DNA of 64,000 nt from Roridomyces roridus (GCA_029378245.1 JARKIF010000013.1:992001-1056000); one strand, 5' to 3'. Positions 33,500-45,103 are shown, numbered from the stretch's first letter. The notes: generated from the sequence alone by a model not told the origin. Numbers and translations are program-made.

Positions 33500-34575
33500 C
33501 CAAGGTCAGTGGAATTCAACACGGCGATCGAAAGTAAAAGGATCGGGATCTAATCAATATGGCGCTTCCGAAACGTCTGGGGGAATCGAACCTCGCACAT
33601 TGACGGCAATATACTTGTTTCAATCCTTGTGCCGCAAAACTTGCTGACCTTCCGAGTGATTGAACTGGTCAGAGCACAATCGAGGAAATCCAAGGATGAC
33701 CTCTGGCAAGGAGTCTCCCAAGATCCGATCAAACATCGCCCACGGCCGATCTCGGCATGTTGAAACAAGCGGTCGGCAAGGTACAAGCCACCATAACTGA
33801 ACCACATACTTAATCGAAATCGAATTAATAATCAGGCTACTTATACATGGTCCCGAGACTACTTAAGGTGCGCCCAGCCAGCTGTGCATGTGGGTTCGAA
33901 TCCCGACGCCCAAATTCGGGAGTTCTAAGTATGGTTAATCTTCTTGCCACTTAGAAAGGCCTCAAACACTTCCTTGGACTGTACTTGTGTTACTGGCACT
34001 TATCACTTGTTGAGATCACCGAGTAGGTACTTCATTCCTCACTCGGAGTGTAGTGTACGGCGCACACCTGCAATGCATGTGGAAGGAACTCGTATCATGT
34101 TAAGCAGGAAGCCGGGGTTCGACTCTTCCACTCCCATGCCGTGGCATTCCCCATTTTTCCCCCATTTTTCCCACAGCGCACCGGTGTAAATTCTTGTGTT
34201 GAACGGAACCCACCTACACAGTTCACTTGTCATTGGGTGTTGTGTACGGCGCACGCCTGCTTCTTGCAAGCAGCGCTTGCTCAAGTATGCACCGGCAGGA
34301 AGCCGGGGTTCGATAATTGATTCCCCACATGCCTCATTCCTCCCAGACTATCCTCCCCTTTTTGGGAGCCCGGCGTTTGAATTGGATTCCCTTCAGCCTC
34401 TTGCCTTAGACGTAACGATTGTGGAAGTTTTCATTGAGTGTGGTCCTTGTGGTGTACGGCGCCCGCCTGCTTTCAACTCCCCGCATCCTATTCCCTTATT
34501 TTCGTCATATTCTGGTCCTCCTCTTCGAATCAGGCTGGTTTGCTACGAGAAAGCTGTCTAGTTTCGGTTGATACG
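33500..34575. repeat. Cluster of tRNA-like (SINE-type) repeats
   Basis: A GTGGGTTCGAATCCCGAC T-arm-like word lies near 33888. Units of AGTGTAGTGTACGGCGC...GGAAGCCGGGGTTCGA type occur at about 34050-34125 and 34240-34315, with a partial one at 34440-34475. The same words recur at 37555-37815 and 38285-38560. Between them is a shared body (TTGCCACTTA-AAAGGC and CAAACACTTCC). No copy has a complete cloverleaf, so these are not scored as tRNA genes. Confidence 0.6.
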
Positions 34576-34970
34576 CAGGGCGAAACATGACAGGCAGTAA
34601 TCATGTAACCTCCATCGGGTCCTGGCCGATATTACATGCTCGACCCGGAAGCCCCAGTGGGACCGACGCCCATACCCGTGGGTTGCAAATGCTAACGTTC
34701 TCAGTTGAGTGACGAGTCCTGTGATCAAGTTGAATCTCCATTGTTTTTTCAGGCGAACACGGATGAAACTAGCGACGCGAGATCATCTATGTTCTGCGAG
34801 ACCTTCCTACACCGACAACGATTCATACACTTCATCCAGGATTGTCGAATATTGGCGTTCGATGGCTGCGCGCCTGAGACAGATCTGTCGGTTCAGAACA
34901 ACTGGGTCAGATACACGACACGTACCTCAGATTGCCTTTCATCTAAAGCAAAATGAGTCCCCAGCAACGA
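34576..34970. other. No gene seen
   Basis: Sequence 3' of the adenylate-forming pseudogene. I could not find the expected C-terminal exons of that enzyme here on either strand. Confidence 0.4.
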
Positions 34971-34984
34971 ACTAGAAATCAAAC

Positions 34985-37121
34985 ACACATACCGTCCTGG
35001 GCAGCACACCCTGGTCCACGACGAAAATCAACCTCTTATCCGTGATACTCTCCGAGACGTAACGTCGGATATTGAACTCGTGCATGCGAGCGAGTATCGT
35101 CTCCTTCAAGCTCTCGTGTTCATGCGGGGAACCGGCGTTGGGTTCGATGAAAAGAGCTGGGCTGGGTCGAAAAGATCCGACGACGATGCACTGCTTGACG
35201 AGGTCGCCACAGGTCTCATGAACCTTATCTTCGATTGACCTGGAGAAACATATATCGAGTCTCACTTGTAGACATGAAGCTAGGGTATAATACGCACTTG
35301 GTATCGCACCAATACGCCGATTTCGTCTTGATCCAATCATCGTTCCGCCCACGGAATACGTACGAGCCATCCGGCTGATGCTCGAAGAGGTCCCCGGAAT
35401 GAAAATGTCCGTCGGCGGCCAACAAGTGTGACTGGGGGAGCCGGGGGGAGCCAGCAAGGAGGATGAACTCGAAGAGCCGAGTTGATTCATGATCAGATGC
35501 AGAGTCCGTTTTCGAGACAGGATCGAATCTACAAGAAATGGTTGGTATAGGGCGCAGGTAGCGACTGGGTTTTCCGGGGACGGTGGTCATCAGAATACCT
35601 ACTATCACGTCAGTATACGATGATGTTGCAAAGTAGCCGTCGCGCACCACATTCGGTCATGGCATACATACCCTACGAAAGGCTGTCCATCAACAGAAAC
35701 GAAAAAGACAGTGAGCTCACCACCAAATTAATGACATTGTGGAAACACCAGTCGTCCTCCACAACCGGCAGGTGGACCCCACTGTATGAAATACTCCTCA
35801 TCCCCTTCAGCAGCTCCAATGTTGCCTGATCCCCCATCGCAGCTTGAATATGCGGAGAGAGGAAGGTCCCGAACATGGCCATACGATTCAACCTACAGGT
35901 GTCGACCAGCGTAAACAAGTCTTGCGTCGTAGTCGACGTTCTCGAAGGGTACACGATACACGATCCCGTGAAGAGACATACGAGGTATTCTATATATAGG
36001 TTGTGTCAAGGGCGTATTCAAAGGCGAAGTAGGGATACGTACGCCTCAATACCGTCGCGGAATTAACACTCCCGCGGTTGAGAAAGACGTCCTGAATGTC
36101 GTCCTTGTTCATCAGTGTTTTGACAATCATCTTGTGGACTTGTGGGGCTTGGCAGCTTGCCGCACAAGCTCGCAAGCTCGATTCCAATGAACAATGTATC
36201 TGAGACAACCAAATTTCAGCTCAGAAATAATTCTATAAACAGCAGGACAGCCCTTGAATCCACTGAGCACAAAGGTAAATGCAGGAGCGGCCAAGAATAA
36301 ATAAAGATTTGCACTTCCCAGGAGTCGAACGGCAGACCTTGTGGATTTCGGGACCTGGCTTGTGAGCTTGTGAGCTTGCGGCGATTTGGCAGAAGCTTGC
36401 GAGCTTGAATGAGCTTGTACAAGCTCACAAGTTTCATGTCAAAAGTCTGATGTTGTTGTTCTGCATTGTGTCAACTTCCGCATTGCGGTTCATTGTCACG
36501 AAGCGTTGGGTGATCGGGACGAGTTTGGGGCTGCCAGAGGTAGACCCTGAAGTAAGATAGATGAAACACACGTCCGTATCGGATGGAAGATCTTCGATGG
36601 GGGGCAAGGAGGAGGAGTCGTATGTGATGTGGTCGATGGGCGTTATAGGTATGGCCACGAGTCCGTAGTTTGTGATGGAAGACACGAGGGATGCATCGTA
36701 CACGATGGCTTTCGTCTCGGCCTTTCGCATAAGCTCGGAGATGATGGATTCGTCCATTGACCGAGGAGGAATCATCAGGGGCACGTAACCGAGTCGAGAC
36801 AAAGCAATGGTGTAAACAAAGTCGAGATATGGCCGTCCATCCATCCTGTTCAAAGATAAGCGGGCGGCGTAGAATGAACGAGGGGATAGCTGACAGCATG
36901 CCAATGACAGAGCGAGACGGTATTTCTTTGGCTTGGAGGTCGGCCAATAGAGTGCATGCCACTCGATCGACCTCGGAGGAAAATACAGCGACGGTAACGT
37001 CCACCCACTCCTGAGGGAATCCAGACTTTGGGATTTTGAAGAGAATTGTATCGCCTCGCGTCAGCGCGCGGTCTTGCAAAAGCGCGACATGATTCAGCTC
37101 GAGATCGAGAGTGTTGTCCAT
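34985..37121 (-). pseudogene. Adenylate-forming (AMP-binding) enzyme, interrupted and truncated
   Basis: Exon 1 (37121-36895) joins exon 2 (36845-~36440) through a 49-bp intron. The product has FVYTIALSRLGYVPLMIP and the P-loop-like adenylation motif IYLTSGSTSGSPKLVP. An insertion (~36150-36432) then breaks the frame. Homology resumes with DDIQDVFLNRGSVNS (36030-36110), MRSISYSGVHLPVVED (~35760-35810), GHFHSGDLFE and FRGRNDDWIKT (~35320-35410), and ends with SIEDKVHETCGDLVKQCIVV...LPRT (~35230-34990). These are the A-domain blocks of fungal NRPS-like or acyl-activating enzymes. The thiolation and reductase parts expected after LPRT are absent. It could once have activated a carboxylic acid substrate. 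Confidence 0.7.
36150..36432. mobile_element. Small inverted-repeat insertion in the AMP-binding gene
   Basis: About 280 bp separates two halves of the adenylation coding sequence. Its ends are rich in the same word in opposite orientation: CTTGTGGGGCTTGG...CAAGCTCGCAAGCTC on the left and AAGCTTGCGAGCTT...AAGCTCACAAG on the right. Outer ends CTTGTG/CACAAG suggest a foldback or hAT-type MITE. I could not define a clean target duplication. Confidence 0.4.
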
Positions 37122-37199
37122 AGTGGGCGGAGCTACAAGGGCGAAGGTAGGAACCAGGGGGCTTTTTATTCTCGTTCAACGTGGCTTCATTGGAGCTAA

Positions 37200-37860
37200 A
37201 AAGGCGCGGAGCGGGCGGATCACGTATGAGTGAAGGTTAGGAGCAAGGAAGTTCCGTTCCTATCGCGCAAGAAAGTAGAACAGCCAGCCCAAAAGGTATT
37301 CACTGTCAGGAATGTAAATCCAAGGGATCGTGAGAGATATCAAATGCCGCACCAAGTTCAGGAGAATTCTGGTGGTCAGAAGCAAGAGTGGACAAATAGA
37401 CTCAAACTCGCTGTGTACACCCGAGATCCGATCGAACAGCCGCCCATTGCCGACCTCGGCATGTTGGAACAAACGAATGCAGCCGAACTACATAATCGAA
37501 ATAATCCGGGTGTGCCAAGCCAGCTCCGTGTTCGTCGCGCCTCGACACCAAGCCAGCTGTGGGTTCGAATCCCGACACCCAAATTAGGAGTCGAAGTATG
37601 GTCAATCTGTTTGCCACTTACAAAGGCTTCAAACACTTCCAAGTTCCTTAGACTGTACTCATATTGGCACTTGGCACTTATCACTTGTCCAAATCACAAA
37701 CTAAGTACTCCACTCGGAGTGCGGTGTTACGTGTACGCCGCTGTACGGCTCTGCCACGAATGCCCGTGCGCAAATATGTCAGGCAGGAAGCCGGGGTTCG
37801 ATTCCCCGCCCTCCTCTCAATGCTTCATGAATTGAATCTTTTTCCTGAGCCACACGTCTC
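37200..37860. repeat. Duplicated repeat block with tRNA-like words
   Basis: Shares several segments with 33680-34130: GATCCGATC-AACA-CGCCCA, CTCGGCATGTTG-AACAA, GGGTTCGAATCCCGAC and GCCACTTA-AAAGGC. It ends with the GGAAGCCGGGGTTCGATTCC word at 37786-37805. No gene is seen in it. Confidence 0.55.
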
Positions 37861-37867
37861 ATGAACC

Positions 37868-38160
37868 TTAGTATCTTCGATTGACCTGCAGAATGCGTAC
37901 ATAAAGTTCCGCGCGTAGACATGGCACTTCGTATTGCACCAACACGCCGATTACATCTTGAATGATCCAGCCATCCGGCTGACGCTCGACGAAGAGGTCC
38001 CCGGAATGAAAATGTCCGTCAGCGAGGTTCCTGGGCGATCCGGGCCAGAAAGGAGGATGAACTCGAATACTTATGAGCTGCAGACTGTCATGGATCGTCC
38101 GAAGTTTTCGAGACGGGATTGAATCTTGGTGGGTAAGAGGCAAATAATCAAGGCCCTCCA
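37868..38160 (-). pseudogene. Second fragment of the adenylate-forming gene
   Basis: A minus-strand segment encodes ADGHFHSGDLF and QPDGW, matching ~35330-35560 of the larger copy, and shares flanking bases with it (GGAGGATGAACTCGA). Several indels and substitutions break the frame. It shows that at least part of the adenylation gene and its repeat-rich surroundings were duplicated. Confidence 0.6.
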
Positions 38161-38199
38161 GGTAGGTAAATAACCTGGAATCCCCCAGCGAGTGTGACA

Positions 38200-38625
38200 C
38201 GTCCTTCGTCTCAAGTTTTTGCCACTTACAAAAGCCTAAAGCACTTCCCCTTAGCCCTAAGCACTTTTCCTTGGCACTTACCAGCAGGTACTCCACTCGG
38301 AGTGTAGTGTACGGCGCACACTTGTCGTGTATGGTTGCGGAAAGTTTCGATCCATGTTAGGCATGAAGTTGAGGTTCGACTTCTCGCACTCCCATTCCAT
38401 TGTAGTCGACGTTTTTTTACAACAGCGCACCGGTGTGAATTTAACCGTATCTTGAACGGAACTGAACAAGAACTGAACTCAGCTATCCCAGACGATTGGG
38501 TGTGGTCTACGGCGAACATGCCATGTATGGTTGCGGATGTTGATCCATGTTGGGCAGGTTCGACTCCCCGCATCTCATTGTTTCTCACTTATACGAGAGC
38601 AGCACAGACCGAATAATTGGGGAAC
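38200..38625. repeat. tRNA-like repeat block, third copy
   Basis: Contains TTGCCACTTACAAAAGCC, ACTCCACTCGGAGTGTAGTG and TGTACGGCGCACAC, then TTCGACTTCTC near 38375, and a further decayed unit at 38500-38570. It directly precedes the monooxygenase pseudogene. Confidence 0.5.
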
Positions 38626-39249
38626 AAATAAAATAATGTTGTGGGCCGGTGTACATTCTTCGAACGCTCACTAGCACTGCCCATCCACCCTTAAGGACTT
38701 AAATATCAATTGAACTGCTCCTGATAGAACTGCCGCGCAGCCTGAATCGGGTCATACCCCATGGCCAATAGTTTCATCTGTAGCTCTTCATCTACTCAAA
38801 AGCATCAGCTTGCCACGGCACCATCCAATAGTAACACCCACCACCCACTCACTCTTATAGTATACAAATCAAACCCCTTCTCCATCTGGTCCACGGACTC
38901 GGCTCTAATAAGCTCAACTGTTCATACGCCTCGAGACGCGCAGGCTCGTTTCATCGGGGATCAAATCACCATATCGTCTCCGCGTCCTCGCGCCTTGGAG
39001 TCCGAGGTGCGTGCAGGGTCATCCTGATCAGCGACAAATTTCCAACGTGTATTTTTCTTTCTTCCATACGGCATGTCTGGAACGATTCTCCACAATTGTG
39101 TTTCGTCTGTGCGGCAGAAGCCTGAAATGAATTGAAAATATTTGTCGCACTACAGCTTGATCTCCGTTCTCAAGACACATCAGGTTCGGGTTTGACGGTG
39201 TCCCCGGGCCGTGGCCGGTCGCCCAGTTACATACCACAAAGGAGGGATG

Positions 39250-39256
39250 TATAAAA
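39250..39256 (+). promoter_or_regulatory. TATA box of the repeat-peptide gene
   Basis: TATAAAA lies 63 bp before the ATG at 39313. The two related genes have a TATAAAG box at 73 and 63 bp. Confidence 0.5.
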
Positions 39257-39312
39257 AGTAGCTTGGATAACAGCCTGTCCTTCATCCCGAGTCCCACCCA
39301 AAATCGCCTCAA

Positions 39313-39689
39313 ATGCAGTTCAACATCAAGTTTGCCTCCATCATCGCCCTGGCGGTGACTCTCGTCGCTGCTACGCCCGTGGTCAGTGAACTTGCTCTGA
39401 ATCTTTACTTACATGAAGAGGCTAAAAATTCAAAACAGGCTGAGCCAAGGGGCAGCGTCAACATCGTTGACACCACTCTTCAAGTTGTCGCCAAGTGCGT
39501 ATCACTTACTTACTTGGGGTTCCAATAAATGCAAGATACTAAATCAACTGGCATTTCAGGCGTAATGACATGCCCTGCACCGGCGAGTCTTGTGAGCTTA
39601 AGCGCAATAACAGGCCCTGCACCGGCGTGTCGTGTGAGCTCAAGCGCAATGACAGGCCCTGCACCGGCGTGTCGTGCCAGCTTAAATAG
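39313..39689 (+). CDS. Secreted precursor with three Lys-Arg-bounded two-Cys repeats
   Basis: Exons 39313-39381, 39439-39494 and 39560-39689 join in phase (introns 57 and 65 bp) to give 84 aa. Residues 1-~20 form a signal peptide (MQFNIKFASIIALAVTLVAA). A short pro-region follows (AEPRGSVNIVDTTLQVVA). Exon 3 encodes three tandem 14-residue units: KRNDMPCTGESCEL, KRNNRPCTGVSCEL and KRNDRPCTGVSCQL, then a final Lys. Each unit starts at a Lys-Arg pair, the classic site of the Golgi protease kexin (Kex2), so processing would release three 12-residue peptides, each with two Cys four residues apart. This is the layout of fungal kexin-processed repeat precursors (pheromone-like or RiPP precursors). 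No modifying enzyme of the DUF3328 type was seen nearby. Expression is unproven. Confidence 0.7.
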
Positions 39690-40764
39690 CGGCGATTAGA
39701 GCGTTTTAACCGCAGTTGAGAAAAGCGGGATTTCGATTTAAAGTAACTGTCACTGAACTTGAATTACATTTGTTTGAGTGGCTCCCTTCAAAGCTTCACG
39801 CTTCATGCCTCGCCAGGCGCCCCATCCAAAATCCATTTCAAACCATCCCGAGTCCCGATACTCGCTCTCCCATCTCTTCGAAGTTCGCAGGCAGGATGTA
39901 ATTGAACCCGTGAGGGACGCCGTCCATTCATTCATTCATGGACCGGGAGGTCGAATCTGAGGAGGGTGCAAGAATTTACCTATGGTGGAAAGTCGTGGAA
40001 TACAATACGGTCTTGAATATTAATTTTGGCGGGGAGGTCGAGGAGGTGGATGAATTTAGGATTGAAGTCGTGGAATACGGTCTTGAATTTCGACTGTAGC
40101 GTGGCCGGACCATCCTACGAGGAGGACTTGAATGGGTATTCAGAGTAAGTGTAATGGACGTACCGGCCGTCACATCGGAGGTGTCGGAGTAGAATGCCAC
40201 GACGTTCATGAGGGTTGCGTCATCGCACGGCAAGGGTAGATGTAAGGCATCCTGAGTGGTCCTTGTGTCGAGATGACGCTACGAGTACCCACGACGCTGT
40301 CATACAGCCATTCACTCGAGCTCGGGGATGTCGCGCATCTTGGCCGTTGGTTTCAAAGATCAAGCGGAAGCAAGCTTAAGACAGACCAAAATCCTGCGAA
40401 TGGACGGACGACGACTTGCTGTAGGATGACGGATTGGGGTGCCATGAGAAGAGTAGAAGCATGAAGAGGCAGGGCATACATGAATTCCGTCGGCGCCGAT
40501 AAGCACACCTCGCCATCCTCCAAAGGTAAGTAATCGTGGCAATTTCGGGACCGGTCACAGGCAACCACTTTGGTACCAAGACGCAATTTTCGCACCGGCA
40601 GGTGGCTCTTGACCTTCAAGACGTTTGAGTTCCTCGTACAAGATCGCTGCGATGAACGAATACTCAATCCCTGTAAAATGACTCAGCTACATATGGAATC
40701 GTCTTCGGGATACAACCTACATTCGCCTTCATGCCGGGGACCAGCTGCCACAGTTTTAGGTGAC

Positions 40765-41304
40765 TAGTGATGTTCAGGGCCCGGCTCGGCCTGGATACCC
40801 GGGCATATTGGTCAGGCGGGATCAAGGTGTACTCCTCACCCCGTTTGAAGATCACCGGCTCGCGGAACAAGAGCTCACAGATTAGAAAACATGACAAGCA
40901 TGGCAACACACGGCCTGCGCTCGTGGATTGTGGTGTATGAGCCAGCAATGAGCCAGACTCCGCCGGGGAGCGCCTCAACGAACGACCATGAATGTGCGTG
41001 TGCGTGATCGAGGTCAAGAGTGGCATGACGTGGAAGCCGAAGGGGCGACTGATCGCACTTGATGCGGCCAAAAAATACCGTGTTTTATCGACGCCCCGAA
41101 GAACGGGTGGCGCGTGGAGGAGGGCCGTAAGTCAAAAAATATGACATGTCAAGCCCGGGCTTGGTGGGCTCAGCCGGGCCTGACATTTCGCAAGCCTGAG
41201 CCCTGAGCCCGGCAAGGCCCAACACTGGGCTGGGCCCGGCTTGCCGATACCCGGGCTCGGCAAGGCCCGGCTTTCGGGCTCAGGCCGAGCCCTGAACATC
41301 ACTA
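40765..41304. mobile_element. 540-bp non-autonomous hAT-type element
   Basis: It starts TAGTGATGTTCAGGGC and ends in the inverse, GCCCTGAACATCACTA. It is flanked by the perfect 8-bp direct repeat TAGGTGAC (40757-40764 and 41305-41312). The end sequence and the 8-bp duplication are hallmarks of hAT elements. The interior is rich in GCCCGGGC-like palindromes and has no transposase. Removing it and one repeat rejoins the monooxygenase pseudogene (GTAGGTGAC-GGCTCCGA in the intact gene). Confidence 0.85.
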
Positions 41305-42128
41305 TAGGTGACTGGCTCCGAACCGTCGCTGCCCATCATGACAGCCTACATTGCTCAGCCATGAAATCCCGAGCAATTGGATACTAAATGCACGCCTTCC
41401 CAAGAAACCCGCGCCCTCTGCACCGTAACAGGAGCGCCGATCTCTGTCTTGATTTCCACGGCCTCGAATATCTAGAGAACAGGGCTGAGCGGGATGCTGA
41501 GGGGAAGGAGAGAAAGAGAAGGGCATCGTACCTGCACGTTATGACCATTGCTTCGGGCTGTTACACCACCGATTCCCGCACCGACGATGGAGATAGTGAG
41601 AGGTCGAGTGCTCGAGTTGGATATGTGTTACAGTGTAGAGTCTTGAATCGTTCTTGCTGAGAGCGAAACCCTGCCAGTGGGTGACTACATACGGCTTAAA
41701 CTTTACCTGTGAGCAAGTCCGTTTATCCAGAGTTAGCGCAAGCCCCTCCGTTCAGATCCGCTTCTCTGAGATCGGAGCGATGAAGTTGTCTGCGGCTGCC
41801 TGCAGGACTATGACTGCACTCTACTACAAAGAAGAGGGCTGAGAAAACCTACCTGAACGTCCGCCTCGAACCCCAAGTACTTGCGAGGGCTGGATGCTGG
41901 GCAGACGGGCAGCACATCGTTAGCCCATCGCCCATTTACACTCGATGTCCGAGTTACTTGCGGAGAGATTGGGATGCAGATAATACTTACAATTGGCCTC
42001 GCCGCGGACGTGGACATGGAGGCGGGAGTAAAGTCGGGTTCACGTGATACGCCGATCTACCAAAAAATGTACAAATAAATGGCTCCTCCTACATACATAC
42101 ACGAAAAATCGTCCATTTCATTCGATCC

Positions 42129-44187
42129 TCACTTTTGCTTCCTCCACGGCCACCCCCTCACCCACTTCTCCATCCTCTTCTTCACCTCCTCCCCTCCCCT
42201 CCCAATCCCCTTCAAACTCTTCTTCCCCACAGGAATCGCCCCCCTAAACGGCAACCCATGCAACTCAAGCCCACGCTCACCCTCCCCAGGACCAGGCAAC
42301 GGCAAACCCGCCACATCAATAGCCACATCTGCCGTACCCAATATCCCAGCGATGGCTCCGGAGCCGAATATCACCTACTCCACACGCATTAGCCAGACTA
42401 CAAACAAGACAAGAGGATGAAAAGACACAGACCTTGGATATAAACGCCCTAAACTCCTTCTGCCTCCCCGGCAACACCTCCAACGGTACATCCACAATCT
42501 TGGCAGTAACAGCATACGCCGCACCCTCCCCGTCTTCCGACGGTGCAGGCCCGCTCTGCGAGGGTACCCACTCCTCGGGGCGGATTCGTGCGAACGCACG
42601 TTCGGGGAGTGGGTCGGGGAGAGGGGGAGAGGTGGGCGGTGATGTGCCCGGGAATGGGAAGGATGTCAATGTCATCGAGTCAGAGACCTCGCCGTCAAAG
42701 ACCAGCACGTCAGGAAGTACATGCCCCACATGCAGCTGAATGTCCATCCCCCGTGGGAGCACGACGCGTGCATAGATCGTCCCGCTGGCAGTGAAGGCCC
42801 CTCCGCCTGGTTTGATGGACATGTCGTGTATGGTGACATTACGCAGGATGCGCGGGCGTGGATTCGGTGCGGGGAATTCCAAGTCCACGGAGAGGTCGGG
42901 GATTAAGGAGGTAGAGACGACGATGGGGTTCGGTAGGCCGGAGAGGTAGCGGCTGACAAACGCGGAAAGGAGGGATGTGGATGTAGGGGGCAAGGGGAGG
43001 ACGGCCCCGGAGATTTCGAGAGTGATGTTAGGGTGAGTCAGTGTGAATGGGGCGGTGGAGACGGCCGCAATGGGGACAAGGCCGTCGGTAGATGGGAGCG
43101 AGATGGTAAATGGAATAGATGGGGTCGTGAGATTGAAGGTCGTCGGGGCGGGATCGGGGATGGTAGCACACCCGACCAGGCTCAGAGTCTCGGCAGCAGA
43201 GTACACACTGAAGGTTTGGAGAGTAACCAGATCCGACAGCTGCCCATTGTGGGGTATCCCCGGGATGGGCGGGACTGTAGAGAGCTCGGTCAGGAAATCC
43301 AAGTGAAAGCAGTCTCGCAACGCACTTTGTATCCGGAGCGCAGTCCGCACGTCAGAGAGCTCGCTGTGGATCATACTCCTCCAGCTACTCTCGCCAAGGC
43401 CGCCTCCTCTTACATCCACGTTTCCCACGTCTGCCCTGACAGCAGCGACGCCCTCGCTCCACGCCTCGCGCACGAATTGGAAGAGCGCAGACGTATTGTG
43501 CGTCGGGCGCAGTAGCAGCGGGGTGGATATGCGGGTCAACCACGTCGAGTCCTTGGGCGGGTTGGCTGTAAGCGGGACGACGACAGGAGTGGACTCGATG
43601 GTCGCGAGAACGATGGACGGGTCGTGCTGCGATGTCAATTGGATAGTCGTCATATTGACCGACACCCGCTCGACGCTGCGCACTCCCCACCGCCCGATAC
43701 CCTTCCAAATTCCCTCGAAAAAGCCGTCCCCTCCATCGTCAGGAGGAGCGGCGTTGACACCAATCACCGCACCAGCGTCAAACCCCACGCGTGCCTCGAC
43801 GTTAACCCAAATCCCACCCGACCAAGTGACATTCAGGACATCCACTCGATCTGGACTCTCGAATACCAGGCCCTGTTGCAGGATATCGTCCGCTGAGACA
43901 TGGGAGGCCCGGGAGGCGTAGGACCAGCCGAGGAGGGCCAGTGCTGCGAGGAGCAGGACGCAGAAGAGGAGCGTCCCGAGGAATACAGCTGCGAGTCGGG
44001 GTATTAGTCTCCTCCGTGTTGATGATGATGATGTAGTGGATGTCGTCGGCGGCAGCTCGTCGTCGTCGTCCGCGGGAATGGGGGACCGTGACCCGCCTAG
44101 GAGAGGCGTGCGCTCGGTGGCTGAGTGGGCTCTGCCCTTGCCTTTGTCGACGGTGGGTGCATCCTCAGCGTGTAGTTCGGAGGTCAT
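42129..44187 (-). CDS. Single-pass membrane protein, vacuolar Tag1/YLR173W-like
   Basis: Exons 44187-42433 and 42374-42129, joined at ISK|VIFGSGA, give 666 aa. The cytosolic N-terminus is ~65 aa and Ser/Thr-rich, with ATERTPLLGG, a dileucine-type vacuolar sorting signal. One transmembrane helix follows at about 68-90 (LAAVFLGTLLFCVLLLAALA). The rest is a long lumenal beta-rich domain with Asn-glycosylation sites (NVTW, NMTT, NITL, NVTI). The last exon has a small hydrophobic stretch and a basic end (WVRGWPWRKQK). The type II layout and DUF3712/LEA-like lumenal repeats resemble yeast Tag1, a vacuolar membrane protein linked to ending autophagy. The assignment rests on architecture, not on a search. 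Confidence 0.6.
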
Positions 44188-45103
44188 TGGATCATGGACT
44201 GAGGGAAAAGGTGTGGAGGCAATGTGGAGGCGGGAGAGAGAAGGCGGATCAGATGGTGATGTAATCTCCGCCTCCTTGCCTCCGCCGACTCATCTGCATG
44301 CCGCTCCGTCCAGCCCTCCCAAATGCATCTCATCGAGGAGGGTCGACGGCCCCAGCCACATAAGTATTCGCCCAATTTGGAGTCCTTGGACCCGGAAACT
44401 ACTTTCGAGGCTCAGCGAATTTACTGCCAGTGGCCTGCAATCTCTTTGTCTCTATCGAGTGTGTGTGGTTCCCGAGGGCAAACATTCGAACTCGTGAATC
44501 ATGGGTTCTCAACCAGCCCTCAAGCTCACCTCCCTCTTCTTCAAGTTGTCGGACTTCAAATTCAAGTGCAACATGTCTTGAGCTCCAGCCTCTTCACACT
44601 CACCGTCATTGAACTCCCATGCCATGGGAAACAGCATTGACCAAGCCATCCATCCGTCTACAATCATTCCGAAAGTCTGGTGCTATGGAATAACTTGAAT
44701 TTACGAAGCCATCCCCGTGAGTTCACACCTGGAGATACTCAATCACTCTCCATGGGCAGCCAGAACCTAAATGCGGCGCCTTATGCAGCCCACTCGGTCA
44801 TCCAATTTATTGGAAAACGCTGGTCTTTCGTTCCCCAACCTGGTCCGCCCTCGTTGTCGCTCGCAGGTCGACGAATGCGTACAGATAAGAGTTGGTCTTT
44901 GCTCTCTCGAATATGCACGACCGCATTACACATGGTCAGATATCGAGATTCGAAAGGCATCTCGGTTTCGCAGCTCAACCAAACATACGACTTGACAGAA
45001 AGAAGCTACCGAACGCTATTAGGTGTGTTATTTATTATTCAGCAGCCCTGAGCCCATAAAGTTATTCAACATATTCGTCGTCGAGCGATAATTAATAACT
45101 CCT
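44188..45103. other. No gene seen
   Basis: Intergenic between the 5' end of the Tag1-like gene and the 3' end of the P450. Open frames here are short and show no splice partners or family resemblance. Confidence 0.4.

Larger units (their letters stand above)
38706..42050 (-). pseudogene. Decayed copy of the FAD monooxygenase
   Basis: Matches to the intact gene (30664-32200), in the same order and strand: last exon (38706-38795), part of exon 6 (~38865-38965), the exon 6 start and upstream intron (~40025-40150), exon 5 (~40160-40440), exon 4 (~40480-40670), exon 3 (~40680-40760 and 41306-41345), fragments of exons 2 and 1 (~41380-41640), and upstream DNA to ~42030. The GD-motif part of exon 6 is replaced by a ~1-kb block carrying the peptide gene at 39313. 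A 540-bp hAT-type element splits exon 3. Many small indels destroy the frame. Confidence 0.8.

Noticed and set aside
42434..43515. Several plus-strand frames across the Tag1-like gene
   Set aside because: The minus-strand frame has a membrane helix, glycosylation sites and a valid splice; the others are shadows.
44680..45051. 123-codon plus-strand frame as a gene
   Set aside because: No family resemblance, no splice partners, average composition; likely chance.
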